NCBI GenBank assembly: GCA_037178675.1
Contig: JAYMGJ010000639.1
Coordinates: forward strand, 1 to 64,000
Direction: 5' to 3'
DNA: 64,000 bases
Source of the DNA: Scleroderma bovista
Lineage: Eukaryota > Basidiomycota > Agaricomycetes > Boletales > Sclerodermataceae
The position numbers and the translations under genes are program-made. Each line of letters opens with the position of its first letter. The stretch's first letter is position 1. Shown here piece by piece: positions 47,502-58,752 of this stretch. A model generated the notes under the pieces. That model did not search any database and was not told the DNA's origin. It saw nothing but the letters and a program-made list of their open reading frames with translations.

Positions 47502-48362
47502 TCACATAACTACACATCTGGGCCTCTTGCCATCCCTCGGAGGTCTGTCACCCTGTTTGTTACCCAGGCCACCGGTTTCCAGACGTTTCGTCTGCCGTAG
47601 GGCACGAACCAAGTTGGTGAAGAGAAGTTCGACATTATATGCCGTCCTGGCCGATGTCTCCATAAATTCGCATCCAAAAGTTCGTGCAAGTGCAATGCCC
47701 TCTTCACGTGATACTTCCCGTTCATATGTCTTGTCACATTTATTGCCGACCAGCATGAAAATTGGCGTCTGTCGTTTGACTTTGAACATTGACTGTCGGA
47801 ACACCTCGAGGCGCTCAAAAGTAGACCGGGAAGCGATCGAGTACACGAGGATGAAGCCTTGACCCTCCCTGTGGATGGATTTAGCTAGACAGTAACGTTA
47901 CAGGTTAGCACGATGCTCACCGCACCCACTGGTCACGAAGGGTGGCATATTCCTCTACGTTACCTTGAGAACATGATCATGGAGTATTGGACGGGCGACG
48001 TACCTTGGCCAGCAGTATCGATGACTTCCACAAAGCACATTTTATTGTCCACGATCAACTGCTTCCTATATGCATCTTCTATGGTAGGGTCATACGTCTA
48101 TCCGCAACCAGTTCAGAAAGGGACCAGGCGAGAAACAGAGAGCGGTCGCACCTCTGTGGACAAAAGGGTTGGCACACGAGATCCCTCGACAGACGAATAT
48201 GACGAGGAATGACATACCAACAAAGCAGTTAAGAGTAAACTGAAGATAAGGGTCCGTGAACGACTATCATGTGGGATGAGAAATGAAGACACATACTTGA
48301 ACGGCCAAGGCAGTTTTACCTACTCCACCATCACCGAGAACAGCTACTCTCCAACTATCCAT
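47502..48362 (-). CDS. Ras-family small GTPase
   Basis: A membrane-anchored molecular switch. Start [20 protein letters not shown] carries the P-loop Gxxxx[20 protein letters not shown] (effector loop, almost identical to human Ras YDPTIEDSY), VEVIDTAGQ (switch II, split by an intron after the Gln), [52 protein letters not shown] (guanine-specifying NKCD) and [15 protein letters not shown]. The C terminus is basic and ends CVVM, a CAAX box predicted to be farnesylated. Five exons. Length about 190-200 residues is normal. Whether it corresponds to yeast Ras, Rsr1 or another Ras-subfamily member cannot be decided by eye. Confidence 0.92.
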
Positions 48363-50946
48363 AGGACAAGGAACCCCTTTGCGAAACGGAAAAAAAAAAG
48401 ATCACTTGAAGGGATGGAGGAACAGGAAACGAGATGGAGATGGTGCGAAAAAAGAGGCACGAGTCTGAGGAGCGATGTGGGAGTATGGTGAGATTGGGCT
48501 TTAATTAGATGGCGGATGCTCACCACGCAAGATTGGGGGGATGCCTGAGAGGTGGTGAGTGCTAATGAATAGGATACTGGGAGGGGGCCGCAGACGCAAA
48601 GAATAAGAGGCTACAAGGAACTAGATGTCGTGCAGAATCGTGGAAGGGTCGTAAAGAAAGGCTCGGAACGGCCTTGATAGGAGACTGGAAGGGATGTAGT
48701 AGTAGGAGGGAAGAGAAAGAAAACGGCGGTGATGAGAGCGTTGCCTGTCACTTGGAGGCGTCGTATTTCTATATATGCAGCCAACGGCACTGCAAGTTTC
48801 CTCCTCGGCATTTTGGGCTCATATTTCCAGATATGGAAGGGATGCTTGGGTGAAATGGTTTTTTCCGTCTTTACGGAGCCCAATTAGTCAGGTGGTCTGC
48901 TCAAATTCGCTGTTATCTCTGGCCGGCAATATCCGGTGAACTGGGTTTGTTGCACAGCAAACAGGTTCGAGCATGCACACACCTCTGATATGTCGGCGAC
49001 AGCCTGGGTTTGTATTTTTATGTGCGTGTATTTTTTTTTTCAGTTAAGGTTTCGCGAAATATCACCCTGTTCCACGCAGGCGACAATTCGGCTTACGGTT
49101 CGCCCCGCTGATAGTCCCCGCGGGCGATATCGTATCCTGCTGTGTCGAGACAGTCAAGTCCGGATAGCTGTCTTCGTCGTGCCCACGGAAACACCCACCA
49201 CGATTTGACCAACCCACCTACACCATATGGGGTGTGTTCTGTTTCAGCTGACTCGAAATCGGAAAACGCTGTACACTAGGCTTCTTGAAAATGCGTTCCA
49301 TGCTTACGCTGTGCATGGTCCGAACGGAACCAGAAACGGTGTGCATCTTATCCGAAGCAGCTGGAGCAGAGTGAGTGGGCAGGCTGGCATGATGTTGTAA
49401 ATCGACCAGGGTCGTCGGGGAAGGCGGGGCCATCCTCTGCAATACCGGCGGTCACGTGTGAAGGCTGGCTGAATTCACTGCCTGTTTGAGAATAGCCTCA
49501 TCAGTTTATTCCATTCATACAGGACCTCGTCTTCCATACCCAAGGGCAGAAAGCGTATCGTGCGCGTGTCTGTAACAGGTACACACTTGCAATTGCCGTC
49601 GTAATGGGACGAAGAAAGTTAGACAGGGGGTATTGTAAAGCCTATATGACACGGAGGGGAATCGAAGTGCTAGGAATATGCTGGTACAAGTGTCTGCAAC
49701 ATCACAATCAACATATCATAACGTCACCCAAGAAACACCCAGCAGCGGTGGCAAGTTAGTCTTGTCGACTAAACTCGTCCTGCGTCAGATCCAAGATGAA
49801 AGTGGTTTTGAAGTTTTTTGGCGGTTCAATGATCTTGACGGGCTTTATAGATGATGTCTGGGAGACAGACGCAAAGGGTCGTAGAGGGCGGGATGAGGGG
49901 AAACTGGGAGAGCGCTTTGGTACGAGTCTCGGGGAGACGGATGAGGCGTGTGATGAGCCGGCCAACGGCGACGAAATATATGGGGTTGCCCCGAATGGAC
50001 GGACAGAGGACATGGCGAATGCAGCTGGACATGTGGCAGGTCAGACAACGCGACAATACCAAAAGTCAGACGCACCCATTGGGGAAGCAGTCGGAGGTAG
50101 TTCGCGTAGCGAGGGTCAGAGTGGGCAGCAATGAGGGAAGGACAGTTGTGACGCCAAGTCGCAGACTGGCGGTCGTTTGTTGGGGAGTGATTATATATAA
50201 TGACCGAGTTTCAATTCTCTGGGGTAAGACGTGGACGAAACATTTCCCAACGTCAACCGTCTCCATTTACATGTTGTTGGGGTTTCGGGTTTACCAAACA
50301 ACACCAAACACCACTGACACAGCCCACTCTGTATCGGGCTGACTATGCTTTGATGCCAGGTTGGCATCGACATTGCCCAGCACTCGTCCGTTGGTGGGGG
50401 GACTCACGCTTCCTTCCCTGTCGAGTTTCATAAGTCCAGGCCCATTCATGAAACAAACGCACTGGTTGTTTCGATGTGACTTGCCACTCATGCTTCAGCA
50501 TTGAAAGGCGACATATCATCTGAAACCAATATATAAATACATCTGCTATGCCAAGTATACAGACGATCTGATCGTCTTCTGTAACACTCGCAAAGAAATA
50601 GGGTCAACGACAGATGGTCGCCTAAAAACTGCGATGTGGATGCGAAAAGATGGTCAGAAAATGGAAAGTAAAGTAAAAAGGAAGGAGATCCTGGTGGCAT
50701 TAAAATGTGGCTTGTTAGGATATCACAATGGAAGTGGGTGTGGAAGTCGATGGGATCAACGATACAATGAATGGGACGTCGGGATGCGAGAATTGCCCAG
50801 CTGGAATAATATACCGCGCAGTGACTCAGTCCACCGAGGCGAAAATATGTACGGGGATGATGGCGAGATGTTTGGCTGGAGGTGAAGACCGTTTGCGGTT
50901 CCATCGCGGCAAAAGTGCTGTACACGTCGTTGCCCAGAAGCGACGT
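48363..50946. other. 2.6-kb stretch without a convincing gene
   Basis: The largest gap in the window. It should hold the Ras 5' region and the 3' flank of the Yippee gene. Two minus-strand frames look partly protein-like: 49218-49442 (starts MAPPSPTTLVDLQHHASLPT, followed by a possible GTAAGC donor) and 49756-50013 (RPFGATPYISSPLAGSSHAS ... FKTTFILDLTQDEF). Either might be a short exon of an unrecognised gene, and I could not join them. Poly-T at about 49030-49040. Confidence 0.35.
49756..50013 (-). CDS. Doubtful small ORF, unrecognised
   Basis: 85 codons from ATG 50013, Ser/Pro-rich at the N terminus and ending PKNFKTTFILDLTQDEFSRQ. The last 25 residues look more like real protein than the rest. 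There is no homology I recognise and no upstream exon I can join. It may be a terminal exon of a small gene or noise in a GC-rich stretch. Confidence 0.2.
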   Translation of the reverse strand: MSSVRPFGATPYISSPLAGSSHASSVSPRLVPKRSPSFPSSRPLRPFASVSQTSSIKPVKIIEPPKNFKTTFILDLTQDEFSRQD

Positions 50947-51445
50947 TCATTGGACGTCTACGAGGAGGTTGCGCTCGAGGATGTACTTGCCCTCTTTGTA
51001 TCTCTGCGAAGCTTCGTAGGCACGATCCTGTCGACCCCCAGATCATTGAATCGTGAAAGGGGTGATAATGGGGAACGACCATACGTATTTCCACCCCAAG
51101 GTGGTGGCACACTTGATACAGTAGATGTCCCGAACGGTGTGGTTGCCAGTCGTCATCAGGCGGTCGTTTGGCTCGCCTTCGACCACGTTGACCCTGCACG
51201 AGGGCTGAACACTGGCACTCTGGATAAGCTGGGGCACAGCACTTACACTCCCTCAAATAGGTAGGCGCGGCCATGCTGTCCATTGAACGCCTGCGGGTGT
51301 GGCATCAGCGGATGGGTGGTGGGTGGTACATACAAGGGATACTCGCTCGCGATATCATGGAATGTATTGTCGCCAGGTGGGTCTTGCATTTGGAGCAGCC
51401 ATAGATGCGCTCGCCGGCGAGATAGCGACGATACTTCATACCCAT
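50947..51445 (-). CDS. Yippee-like zinc-binding protein
   Basis: Yippee proteins share a CULT/MIS18-like zinc fold; cellular role is poorly known (the yeast relative Moh1 is linked to stationary-phase and cell-death responses). Start [20 protein letters not shown] gives the first C-x2-C. It is followed by [27 protein letters not shown] (family hallmark), [36 protein letters not shown] (second C-x2-C plus LGWKY), [20 protein letters not shown] and LLVDVQ. Four exons split by introns of about 50-60 bp. Every family hallmark is present and the length of about 115 residues is usual. Confidence 0.93.
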
Positions 51446-51872
51446 TTCGACAGTAGCAAGAGAAGAGGTGCTTTGTACGGTGGAGAGTGGAGGAGAGTGT
51501 CAATAAGAACGCTGCCGGGAGACCTCCTTTGCGGAATGTTCCCATTTCCATCCATGGCCGCTGCTGTGCTGGCCACTCGTAACGACGCTCTATCACCATC
51601 CCCGTCGACCCACTCTCCTGCACCGAGAACGCGTTTCACACACACGAGGTCCCCACCAACCACAGTGCGGCGTGTTCTCTCCAGCGTGAAGTCATCATTA
51701 GCCCCTGTAGCCCAGTGGCAGAGGTCTCGCAGAGCCTTGGGGTGCAGCGGGGTGCCAGGGGGACGCCCAACTGTCGATCCTTCCCAACGACATAGTAGTA
51801 CGAGGAGGAAGGCGAGTACAATGGCCCAAGGTCAGTCAAGCTTCAATTGCAAATGCACCATGTCGTCCAACC
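51446..51872. promoter_or_regulatory. Shared upstream region, Yippee / Nudix genes
   Basis: 427 bp between divergent start codons. GC-rich and open in several frames on both strands, but none has recognisable features. A tRNA-like string at 51704-51800 was examined and rejected. Confidence 0.4.
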
Positions 51873-53279
51873 ATGGCACCCGTTCCAGAAAAACAAAACC
51901 CCGTCCTACTCTTACTGTCGCGTGCACTCCACCGCATCCGCACCACTCCCCCTCGCATCATCGCGTCGCCTGCAACCCGTAAGTGCTCCCGTTCAACCAG
52001 GAAGACTCTTACCCAATAGTGCACAGAACCCCGTCGGGCTGCCGTCGCAATCGTCATCCGCGTGGTGCCCTCCCCTGCTCTTCCCATTCCTAACGGCACC
52101 CACACCCCCCCGTCTAGTACTCTCGCCCAGTTCTTTGAATATGACTGGGTCAACAATCCCTTGGCACGCCCAGAAATTCTCTTTCTGCGCAGAACTGGCT
52201 CTGATGCCCCTGGTCCAACTGGCGCTCCCAAGTCCAGCGAAACCAGCTCAAAAGGCAAAAGCAAGGAAGACGCCCACATTGCCTTCCCTGGAGGTCGCAC
52301 GGAAGAAGGTGATGAAGGGGGCCTGTACACCGGTATGTCCCCTTCGATGGCATATGTCTTTCTCCGTCTCATCCGTGCATGTACAGCTATGCGCCAGACA
52401 TGGGAAGAAATCGGCCTTGACCTTGCTGAAAGAGACTTTCTCTGCATTGGGCAATTAGATGACCGGGAAATCACCACCTCGCTTGGAAAACGTCTCCTCA
52501 TGGTGCTCTCCCCGTATGTGTTCCTGCAGCTCACCCCCAACCCGGTGCCCGTCGAGCCAGCAGAGGGCACCACCATTCATTGGACCCCCCTCGAGTCCCT
52601 CGTCAGCGCCGTATTACCCACCATCATTCCTCGAACACCCCTGACAGGGCGTTGGTCTACCGTCACCGTGGATGCTGCATCCAGGCTCACTCCCCGGCAC
52701 GCCGCCATTCTAAAACTGCTCGTCCGAATCCTAATAGGGACCATGCAATTCCCCGCCATCCTCATCGACGTACCGGACACCGACACACCGACACAACGAC
52801 TTGGCACTTCCTCCTTGGCTCCAGAAAAGGGCATTCCATCAGATCAGGTAGCCGGCTCGCACCAACTAAAGCTATGGGGCCTCTCTCTTGGAATGACCCT
52901 CGATTTATTGGCCAACATGGCACCGCCTACTGCTGGTCATTCCGCACCATTGCAGCTCCCGTTCCGACCTGTGGGTGGCGAGGGCATGCGCATCGATGCT
53001 GTTGCACCAAGCTTGGCGAGCGTATTCCCGCGGTTCTCGTATCCCGATGTCAACTTTTGGATTTGGTAAGTGTTCGCGAAAAACTCCTCCCCCACTTCTC
53101 GTCCATTGTTGTTGTTATATAGGGTCTTTGGCAAGCGTTATCGCGAAGTTATTCGCGGCTGGGAGTCTAGTATGCGTGAGGGTGGGTCAAACGATAAACG
53201 GTCGGTTGTCATCCACTACCTGGAAAGTTATCTCGTTGACACCGTTTTGTCAGCCTCAACTGGACTGGCACCACCTTGA
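51873..53279 (+). CDS. Nudix hydrolase, probable CoA diphosphatase
   Basis: Nudix enzymes cleave nucleoside diphosphates linked to other groups; fungal relatives with this layout cleave CoA (Pcd1/NUDT7-like), usually in peroxisomes. Start MAPVPEKQNPVLLLSRALHR; a 48-bp intron joins PAT to QPRRAAVAIVIRVVPSP. Then AQFFEYDWVNNPLARPEILF, LRRTGSD and AHIAFPGGRTEEGDEGGLY, followed after an intron by AMRQTWEEIGLDL. The Nudix box is R-Q-x-x-E-E-x-G rather than R-E-x-x-E-E-x-G. Later blocks include FVFLQLTPNPVPVEPAEG, TIHWTPLESLVSAVLP, LWGLSLGMTLDLLANM, FPRFSYPDVNFWIW and VFGKRYREVIRGWESS. The Gln for Glu is seen in some fungal members but makes activity less certain. Confidence 0.87.
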
Positions 53280-53637
53280 ACAATTTCTATGCCGCTGTAC
53301 GCAAAGCACTTCTTACCGTCTTTGTTCTCAGAGCAATTGGTCTTTTGATCGGCCTGATTTTGATCGGACGATGGGTTATCGTATAAACTTTATATGCCAC
53401 GGGGTGTTCTGTCACCCTTCTATACCTGCAGGCACTGAACTCTTTTGTACCCCTGTTTTGATCCTGGAACTTGGTTAGTGGTTATTTGTTGCTTCGACCC
53501 CGTAACACGACTATCTGAAAGCTACAATAGTAACTACGCAGATGTGATTCGTGTAGCATGTTTCTCTGTTCTATCAGTGTTTCTAAATCCGACATAATAT
53601 GACCCACTACATAACGCTGCATTATACACTTTCCACT
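53280..53637. other. Intergenic between convergent Nudix and NPL4 genes
   Basis: About 360 bp of 3' flank for both genes. Nothing recognised. Confidence 0.4.
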
Positions 53638-55843
53638 TCAACCCAGGGGTAGCCCGCAGACTTCACAATCACTCCCAGAATGGTCGTTTTCGAAGGTGCA
53701 GTGTGGGCAAATCCTTGTACTCCGTCCCCCCCGAGTCGACTCTTCTGCCGCAATCTGGTCAAAGATTTCTTGTGGAATGTCGTGATTGTTTGTTGTGGGT
53801 GCCGATGTCGAAGGCCGAGCAACTAAAGAGAAAAGATTTGGGTTGAGAGGGGCTCAGAAGGGAGTGCAGACTTACGAGCACTCTCACGTGCGAATGTTAC
53901 TAGCGTTTGCCAACCCTCCGTCTTGATAAGGGCATCCAGTGACTTCCGGTCTTCTGTCAAGGTCGGCGACGTAACTATATGTAGCAGCTGCCTGATATCA
54001 TCCTAGAGACGATGTGTCAAAGACAATGACATCGATATCAATATGCGCAACAAATCACCTTTGACATCAGCTGGGTCGAGTCCAGGAAGGTAACGAGATG
54101 CCAGTCGCTCAGCCATTTTGCCAGCTCAATGCGCTTAGACAGGTCGCGGCTCTCTTGAATCGACGGTGCGCCTAGTCGGTCGAGAGCACTGAGGGCGCTT
54201 TCAACTTGCTGGTTTTCGAGGCCTGGACGGTTCTCGATAGCAAACCCGGTGGAACGGAAGAGAGGGGACGGGTTTTGGGGGAAGCCATGCGTGACCTTGT
54301 CTTGTCGTCAGTAATATATATACACAATATGAGTGTTTCTACTCACATTCAACAGTAGATATTCCACCGGGAAGCATGGCTTTGCACTCTTTTTCACATC
54401 GATGCCATACTCGTTCTTGTATCTATAAAACACATCTGGCACATAACGAGCCGAATCATGATTTCGGTCTTCCTCTTTAACACGGACAATTCCAGGCTCA
54501 ACACTGGCTTCGATCATATCTGCATCCACCATGGCACACGCTTGCTCGGATACCTGATAGGCAGATATGTCGACCTGTCCATCCTCGGTGGCAGTAAGGA
54601 TAGCTGTCACCATGCGAGAACCAAAGTATCCGGTCGGCGAAGACTGAGACGGCGTTAGGTTCGAATTCTGGATCGTAGCTGCGAAAATGGCTTCCAACGA
54701 AGACATGAAAAACGATTGCGAGTGGCGTTTGTACACGTTCTTCGTCCTGTCTTCCGGTGTTGGTTCGAGATCCGTAAACATATACCCTACAATCGTCAAT
54801 GGAGTCGTAGCCGACTTGGCCAGCTCTCTGATGCGGGGCTCGTCCTCCCATGGAAGGCCAAGGGTCAACCCGTCTAGTTCGCCTTCCTGCGGAGGCTCAT
54901 GTATAGCTTCAACCACGGCTTTGATGCCCATGGGCACCTTGTCATACGGCTCATAATGACCTATGAGCCAGCCGAAACGCTGCAGACCCGTCGCTCGCCA
55001 AGCCTGCAAGAACCGCTCTACAATATCTTGCGATGCGATTTCCAAGTGGTCAACCATCCGAAATGGCTGGGATTGGAGTGTGATCGCAGACGGCTGGCAA
55101 GCAGTACATATCCCTGCGGGCCAAGACGGGTGCCCACCGCTCGGACAGGGGACTTTCACCTTATATGAGATTGGCGAAAGGGGCGGAAGCGCCTGAGCGG
55201 CACTCGATGACGTTTTTGGAGAGATCTTGCGTAGATAAGCATGGAATGAAAGATGTTTGATGTTGTGCTCCGCTTGATAGGCGGCATCGTAAGGTTCCAA
55301 AGGCATGCAATAGTCGCACATCCCATTAGGACCGTGCTTGCAGAATCGGGAATCACGGCCCTTTGGTATTTTTCCATCTCTCGATCTCCAGTAGGTGTCT
55401 ACTGGGTGTTCCTGTACGGTTTCCCAATGGCGATGGGCAGGCTGTGGGACAGAGGGCGTTGGTTGGCTGGGTGTGAGATTCGTCGTCGCATCGGATGGCG
55501 CAGACGACGGCTTCACGTTATAGCCTACAAATATCATATCACCGTGTCTAAAATAAGCTGTCAGGATATCACTCTACGCTTGGTGATGCAGCGTACTTCA
55601 ATCCAAGGGATTGCAATGTTCGGCCCTTAAGGAGAGAGACAGGCGTCTCATTACCGCGAGGCTGATTAGATATGGTGATCGAGGACGGATCTGCATCGAG
55701 TGTTGATTCAAGGATCTGGGATGCAATTGAAGCGACTCGTCACTGTGGACGTCTGTACATACCTTGCTCAGCAGCTTGGATACGTCATCCTTGGGATTCA
55801 GCTCGAAGCGAAAGTTTCCGTCCTTGGACCTGATTCTGATCAA
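53638..55843 (-). CDS. NPL4: NPL4, Cdc48/p97-Ufd1 adaptor
   Basis: Recruits ubiquitinated substrates to Cdc48 for ERAD and chromatin extraction. The N terminus MIRIRSKDGNFRFELNPKDD is the ubiquitin-like (UBX-like) domain. The 409-codon exon then has HPVDTYWRSRDGKIPKGRDS, RFCKHGPNGMCDYCMPLEPY (zinc-finger 1), HLSFHAYLRKISP, KVPCPSGGHPSWPAGICTAC (zinc-finger 2), FLQAWRATGLQRFGWLIGHY, the MPN-like region ELAKSATTPLTIVGYMFTDL, SRMVTAILTATEDGQVDISA and EYLLLN. Downstream exons give THGFPQNPSPLF and, at the C terminus, RICPHCTFENDHSGSDCEVC, an NZF-type ubiquitin-binding finger. Such a C-terminal NZF is present in animal NPL4. The middle of the C-terminal half was joined from small exons. Confidence 0.93.
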
Positions 55844-56296
55844 CTGTCAAGGAATCAAATTGGACTCTTTATTCGAACGAATCCAACCCACCATGATTGT
55901 TCTAGCTACAGGACAGCTATCGTGGTCTGGGAGTGATGTGTAAAGAGCTCGATCTAGCCGAATTGAAGCTGACAAAGCAGCTCAGTAGTACCAGCCAGTT
56001 TGTGCGTAGTCGCAAACGGTGCAAGGTGGCGGCCATTATCCGGCAGGGCTAATCTCCTAAGTTACATGGTAGTCGATTCTCTCCTCTCCCTCGCCCTAAT
56101 CATCTCACATGAGACGTGTATGTAGACAAAAGTCAGAATGGTTACGTAAACACACAGTGGCCACCTCTTGTCGCAATCATGAGAATGTATTGCGAATGGT
56201 CTACGAATAGCAACACATGGAAGACAACGTACACTATCTTGCAGATTGAAATCAGCCCGACGACTTCCTATCGTCGACTGAGCGCTGCACCTGGAT
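55844..56296. promoter_or_regulatory. Shared upstream region, NPL4 / bZIP genes
   Basis: 453 bp between divergent start codons; no gene, no clear element. Confidence 0.35.
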
Positions 56297-57401
56297 ATGT
56301 CCCTTGCCCCAGGCAGTGCGGCAGAACTCGAGGAGCTTGATTCCCTCGCTCTGGAAAGCATCCAGTCAGAACTCACTAACTGGCAACGAATTGTCTTCTA
56401 CGGCGCCATGGAAGGGTCTTCCAACTCTCTCGATAAAGGCAAGGACCAAAGCACGCGCCCCACTTTGACGGTCCCCTCGACATCCGCACCCTCAATACCA
56501 CACAATGAATCTAATCCAAGAACTTTTCCGACGACGGTTTGCCTTGGCTAGGCTTTGCTTAATCTCACCATACTGAAACCGCTGTCAGGTTCCTCAACCC
56601 CCACACAACAACCCATTAATAACTACTCCGCCACACGTCGCGCCTGAAGCGTACAACTACCTTATCAATGCATTGCTCGCAATGCAACAATCAGCTGCTC
56701 AGCAACAACATCCGCAGCCCACTGAGAATTATCCTTATGCAATGCCCCCAGGTCAGTACACGCAGCCTGGACCGCCCACCTATGGATGGTCGATACCACC
56801 TGGTGGTGCTCTCCCTATGTCAAATATTAACGGAACATCCACGGGAATCCCGTCGATGTACCCACATAATCCAACCCCGTTATTCCAGAACGCTGTTCCG
56901 CAAATGATGACGCCCGTATCCCAGTCAGCCACGCAATATGCAGCGTCATCCACATCGGTCGGAGAGAACCCTGATCAAGCAGAGGAGGCAATTTCGACTG
57001 CTGAGGATAAGCGACGCAGAAATACCGCTGCTTCAGGTGAGGGCCCGTTGGTCTAGATCGCGCACGGATTTCCGTTTTAATCGAGCCACGATAAAATTCT
57101 AGCCCGTTTCCGAGTCAAAAAGAAACTCAAGGCACTTAACCTTGAACGCACCGTGGCTGATCTGACTGGTCGAACGGAAGAACTTGAACGAGAGGCCGCG
57201 GATTTGAGACGAGAGAACGGATGGCTAAAGGAGATAATTTTATTGAAGAGTCGCAATGTGGGTGGATTTGGTTCGACCACTTCCCAGCCGGTGGAATTAG
57301 CATCAGCTGGCCCTCGGGAATTGCAGGAGAGTAATAGCGGGGGCAGTTCGTCTGGCCAGGGGAATGGTGGGGAGAAGGGTAAGGGCAAGAAGGTCGGTTG
57401 A
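56297..57401 (+). CDS. bZIP transcription factor (Met28/Cys3/MetR type)
   Basis: A nuclear DNA-binding regulator. Exons 56297-56536, 56589-57036 and 57103-57401 total 987 nt, giving 328 residues. The N-terminal 80 residues start MSLAPGSAAELEELDSLALE and are Ser/Thr-rich. The middle is Gln/Pro-rich (AMQQSAAQQQHPQP), likely an activation region, with HVAPEAYNYLINALLAMQQ. The basic region EDKRRRNTAASARFRVKKKL (about residues 220-240) has N-x2-A-x2-A-R-F-R, and the zipper follows, LNLERTVADLTGRTEELERE, AADLRRENGWLKEIILLKSR. The N-T-A-A-S-A-R-F-R pattern is typical of fungal sulfur/methionine regulators, but that target specificity is inferred. The Gly/Ser/Lys-rich tail is disordered. Confidence 0.9.
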
Positions 57402-57593
57402 TTCGACGCAAGGCTCTTTCTCAGGACATTTATATGCGAGGAACCGAGCGCAGATCACCTTCGTAGGTATACAATACAGAAAAAGGGTCTACTTATCCTG
57501 TAGTTGGGCTAGCTTCACATACTTGTCTCTTTTCGGTATTCCTTACTGTATTCACTTGCATTCTCACGGCGTCAATGCATCTTAACCAGTGAC

Positions 57594-58021
57594 ATGTCTT
57601 TTGGGAGACCACCATCGCTCAATATCGGGTTTAAGCCTGCACCTCCAGATCGTGGATCGTTTCCACTTGACCACGATGGTCAGACTATGACTGAGGCGTC
57701 GCTTACAAGTGCACTGACCAACAGTACCAGGCGAATGCAAGGAGCAGATGACGCAGTACATGAAATGCCTCAAGAAAAACTCAAGTACGTCGACGCCATG
57801 CCGAGCATTCAGCAAAAACTACTTGGAGTGTCGAATGTCAAAGTAAGTTGCTGCTTTCCCTGATTTACATACGGGTGTTCATCGAGTAATGGCGCAGGGG
57901 CTTGATGGAACGTGACGAGTGGTACAGGCTCGGTTTAGGCGATGTCGAAGATGCTCCCAGCAGTGTGAAGACTGGAGTGCCAGTGCAGGCACCCGGCGCT
58001 AATTCCAAATTGAATCGTTGA
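57594..58021 (+). CDS. COX19: Cytochrome c oxidase assembly protein COX19
   Basis: A twin CX9C protein of cytosol and mitochondrial intermembrane space needed for copper delivery to cytochrome oxidase. Exons 57594-57678, 57731-57842 and 57898-58021 total 321 nt, giving 106 residues. Start MSFGRPPSLNIGFKPAPPDR, then GSFPLDHD, with G-E-C restored across the first intron. Cys31-x9-Cys41 (ECKEQMTQYMKC) and Cys52-x9-Cys62 (PCRAFSKNYLEC) are both present, followed by RMSKGLMERDEWYRLGLGD. Using other acceptors for intron 1 shifts the frame and destroys the motif, so the splicing is well determined. A tandem neighbour downstream of the bZIP gene (192 bp apart). Confidence 0.96.
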
Positions 58022-58752
58022 CTGCCCTGTCAACTTGCCTTTGACCGTTAATCAGCACGCTTGACCATGTATGTGGCCTTCGCTGGTTCCAGCCGCCAAT
58101 GCTGGGTAAGCTGAAACGTGACCTAGGGCCGAACTTGAGCACCATTACCAACGTACCAGTTTCAAGAGCGATACAGGGCATTATTTAATTTCCAAGGTTG
58201 GTTACTGCAGCCCTCACGAAAATTGGACTGATTTCGTTACTTTTCCTAGTTTTTTTTTTTTTCCGGTTGAATAGATCCGTTTTATGGAATGCCTGAGATA
58301 GAGCGGGGCCAGAGAGCCCAGATCTTGCTTTAGCCAAGTGCAAACTATTTCCCAACGTGTATTGCGGATTGTTCCGCCGCGCACACATTACTCTTGAAGA
58401 GTTTTTTGTTGTCCTTCTTTCAGGGATAAAATGTGTACGCCAGTAACAGCCACGATCCGTGTTTATTATATTGTGATGACCGGGACATACCGCAGACGAA
58501 GACGAGAAGAGAATTGGGCAGTCGCTCCAGTTCCTTTCCGTGCCCGCACGTTTGACTCCGTCGATGACGCATTTACCAAACTAGGAAAAGCTGGGTGCTT
58601 GTACCAATCGGATGTGCCGACATGAACGTTCGTTCCCCATTCACAGCGATTACCAAACGTCGTATGCATGTGGCGATGTTCAAGGCCACCGCGAACTATA
58701 TGAGCGGTGTAAACTTGAGTTCTTGTTCAGCGGACTCCCGCTCAAACGTATA
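58022..58752. other. Intergenic, GDPD promoter and COX19 3' flank
   Basis: About 730 bp. Poly-T tract at about 58248-58260. A 64-codon plus frame at 58431-58625 shows no recognisable features. Confidence 0.4.

Noticed and set aside
50488..50925. 145-codon minus frame downstream of Yippee
   Set aside because: Composition is not protein-like and it lies in the expected 3' flank of the Yippee gene.
51704..51800. tRNA-like string starting GCCCCTGTAGCCCAGTGG with a GTCGATCC box
   Set aside because: The A- and B-box-like elements are present, but the acceptor ends do not pair, the D-stem has a mismatch and no anticodon stem can be drawn.
51299..51982. 227-codon plus frame between and across the Yippee and Nudix genes
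   Set aside because: It overlaps Yippee exon 1 in antisense and runs into the Nudix start out of frame; no motif.
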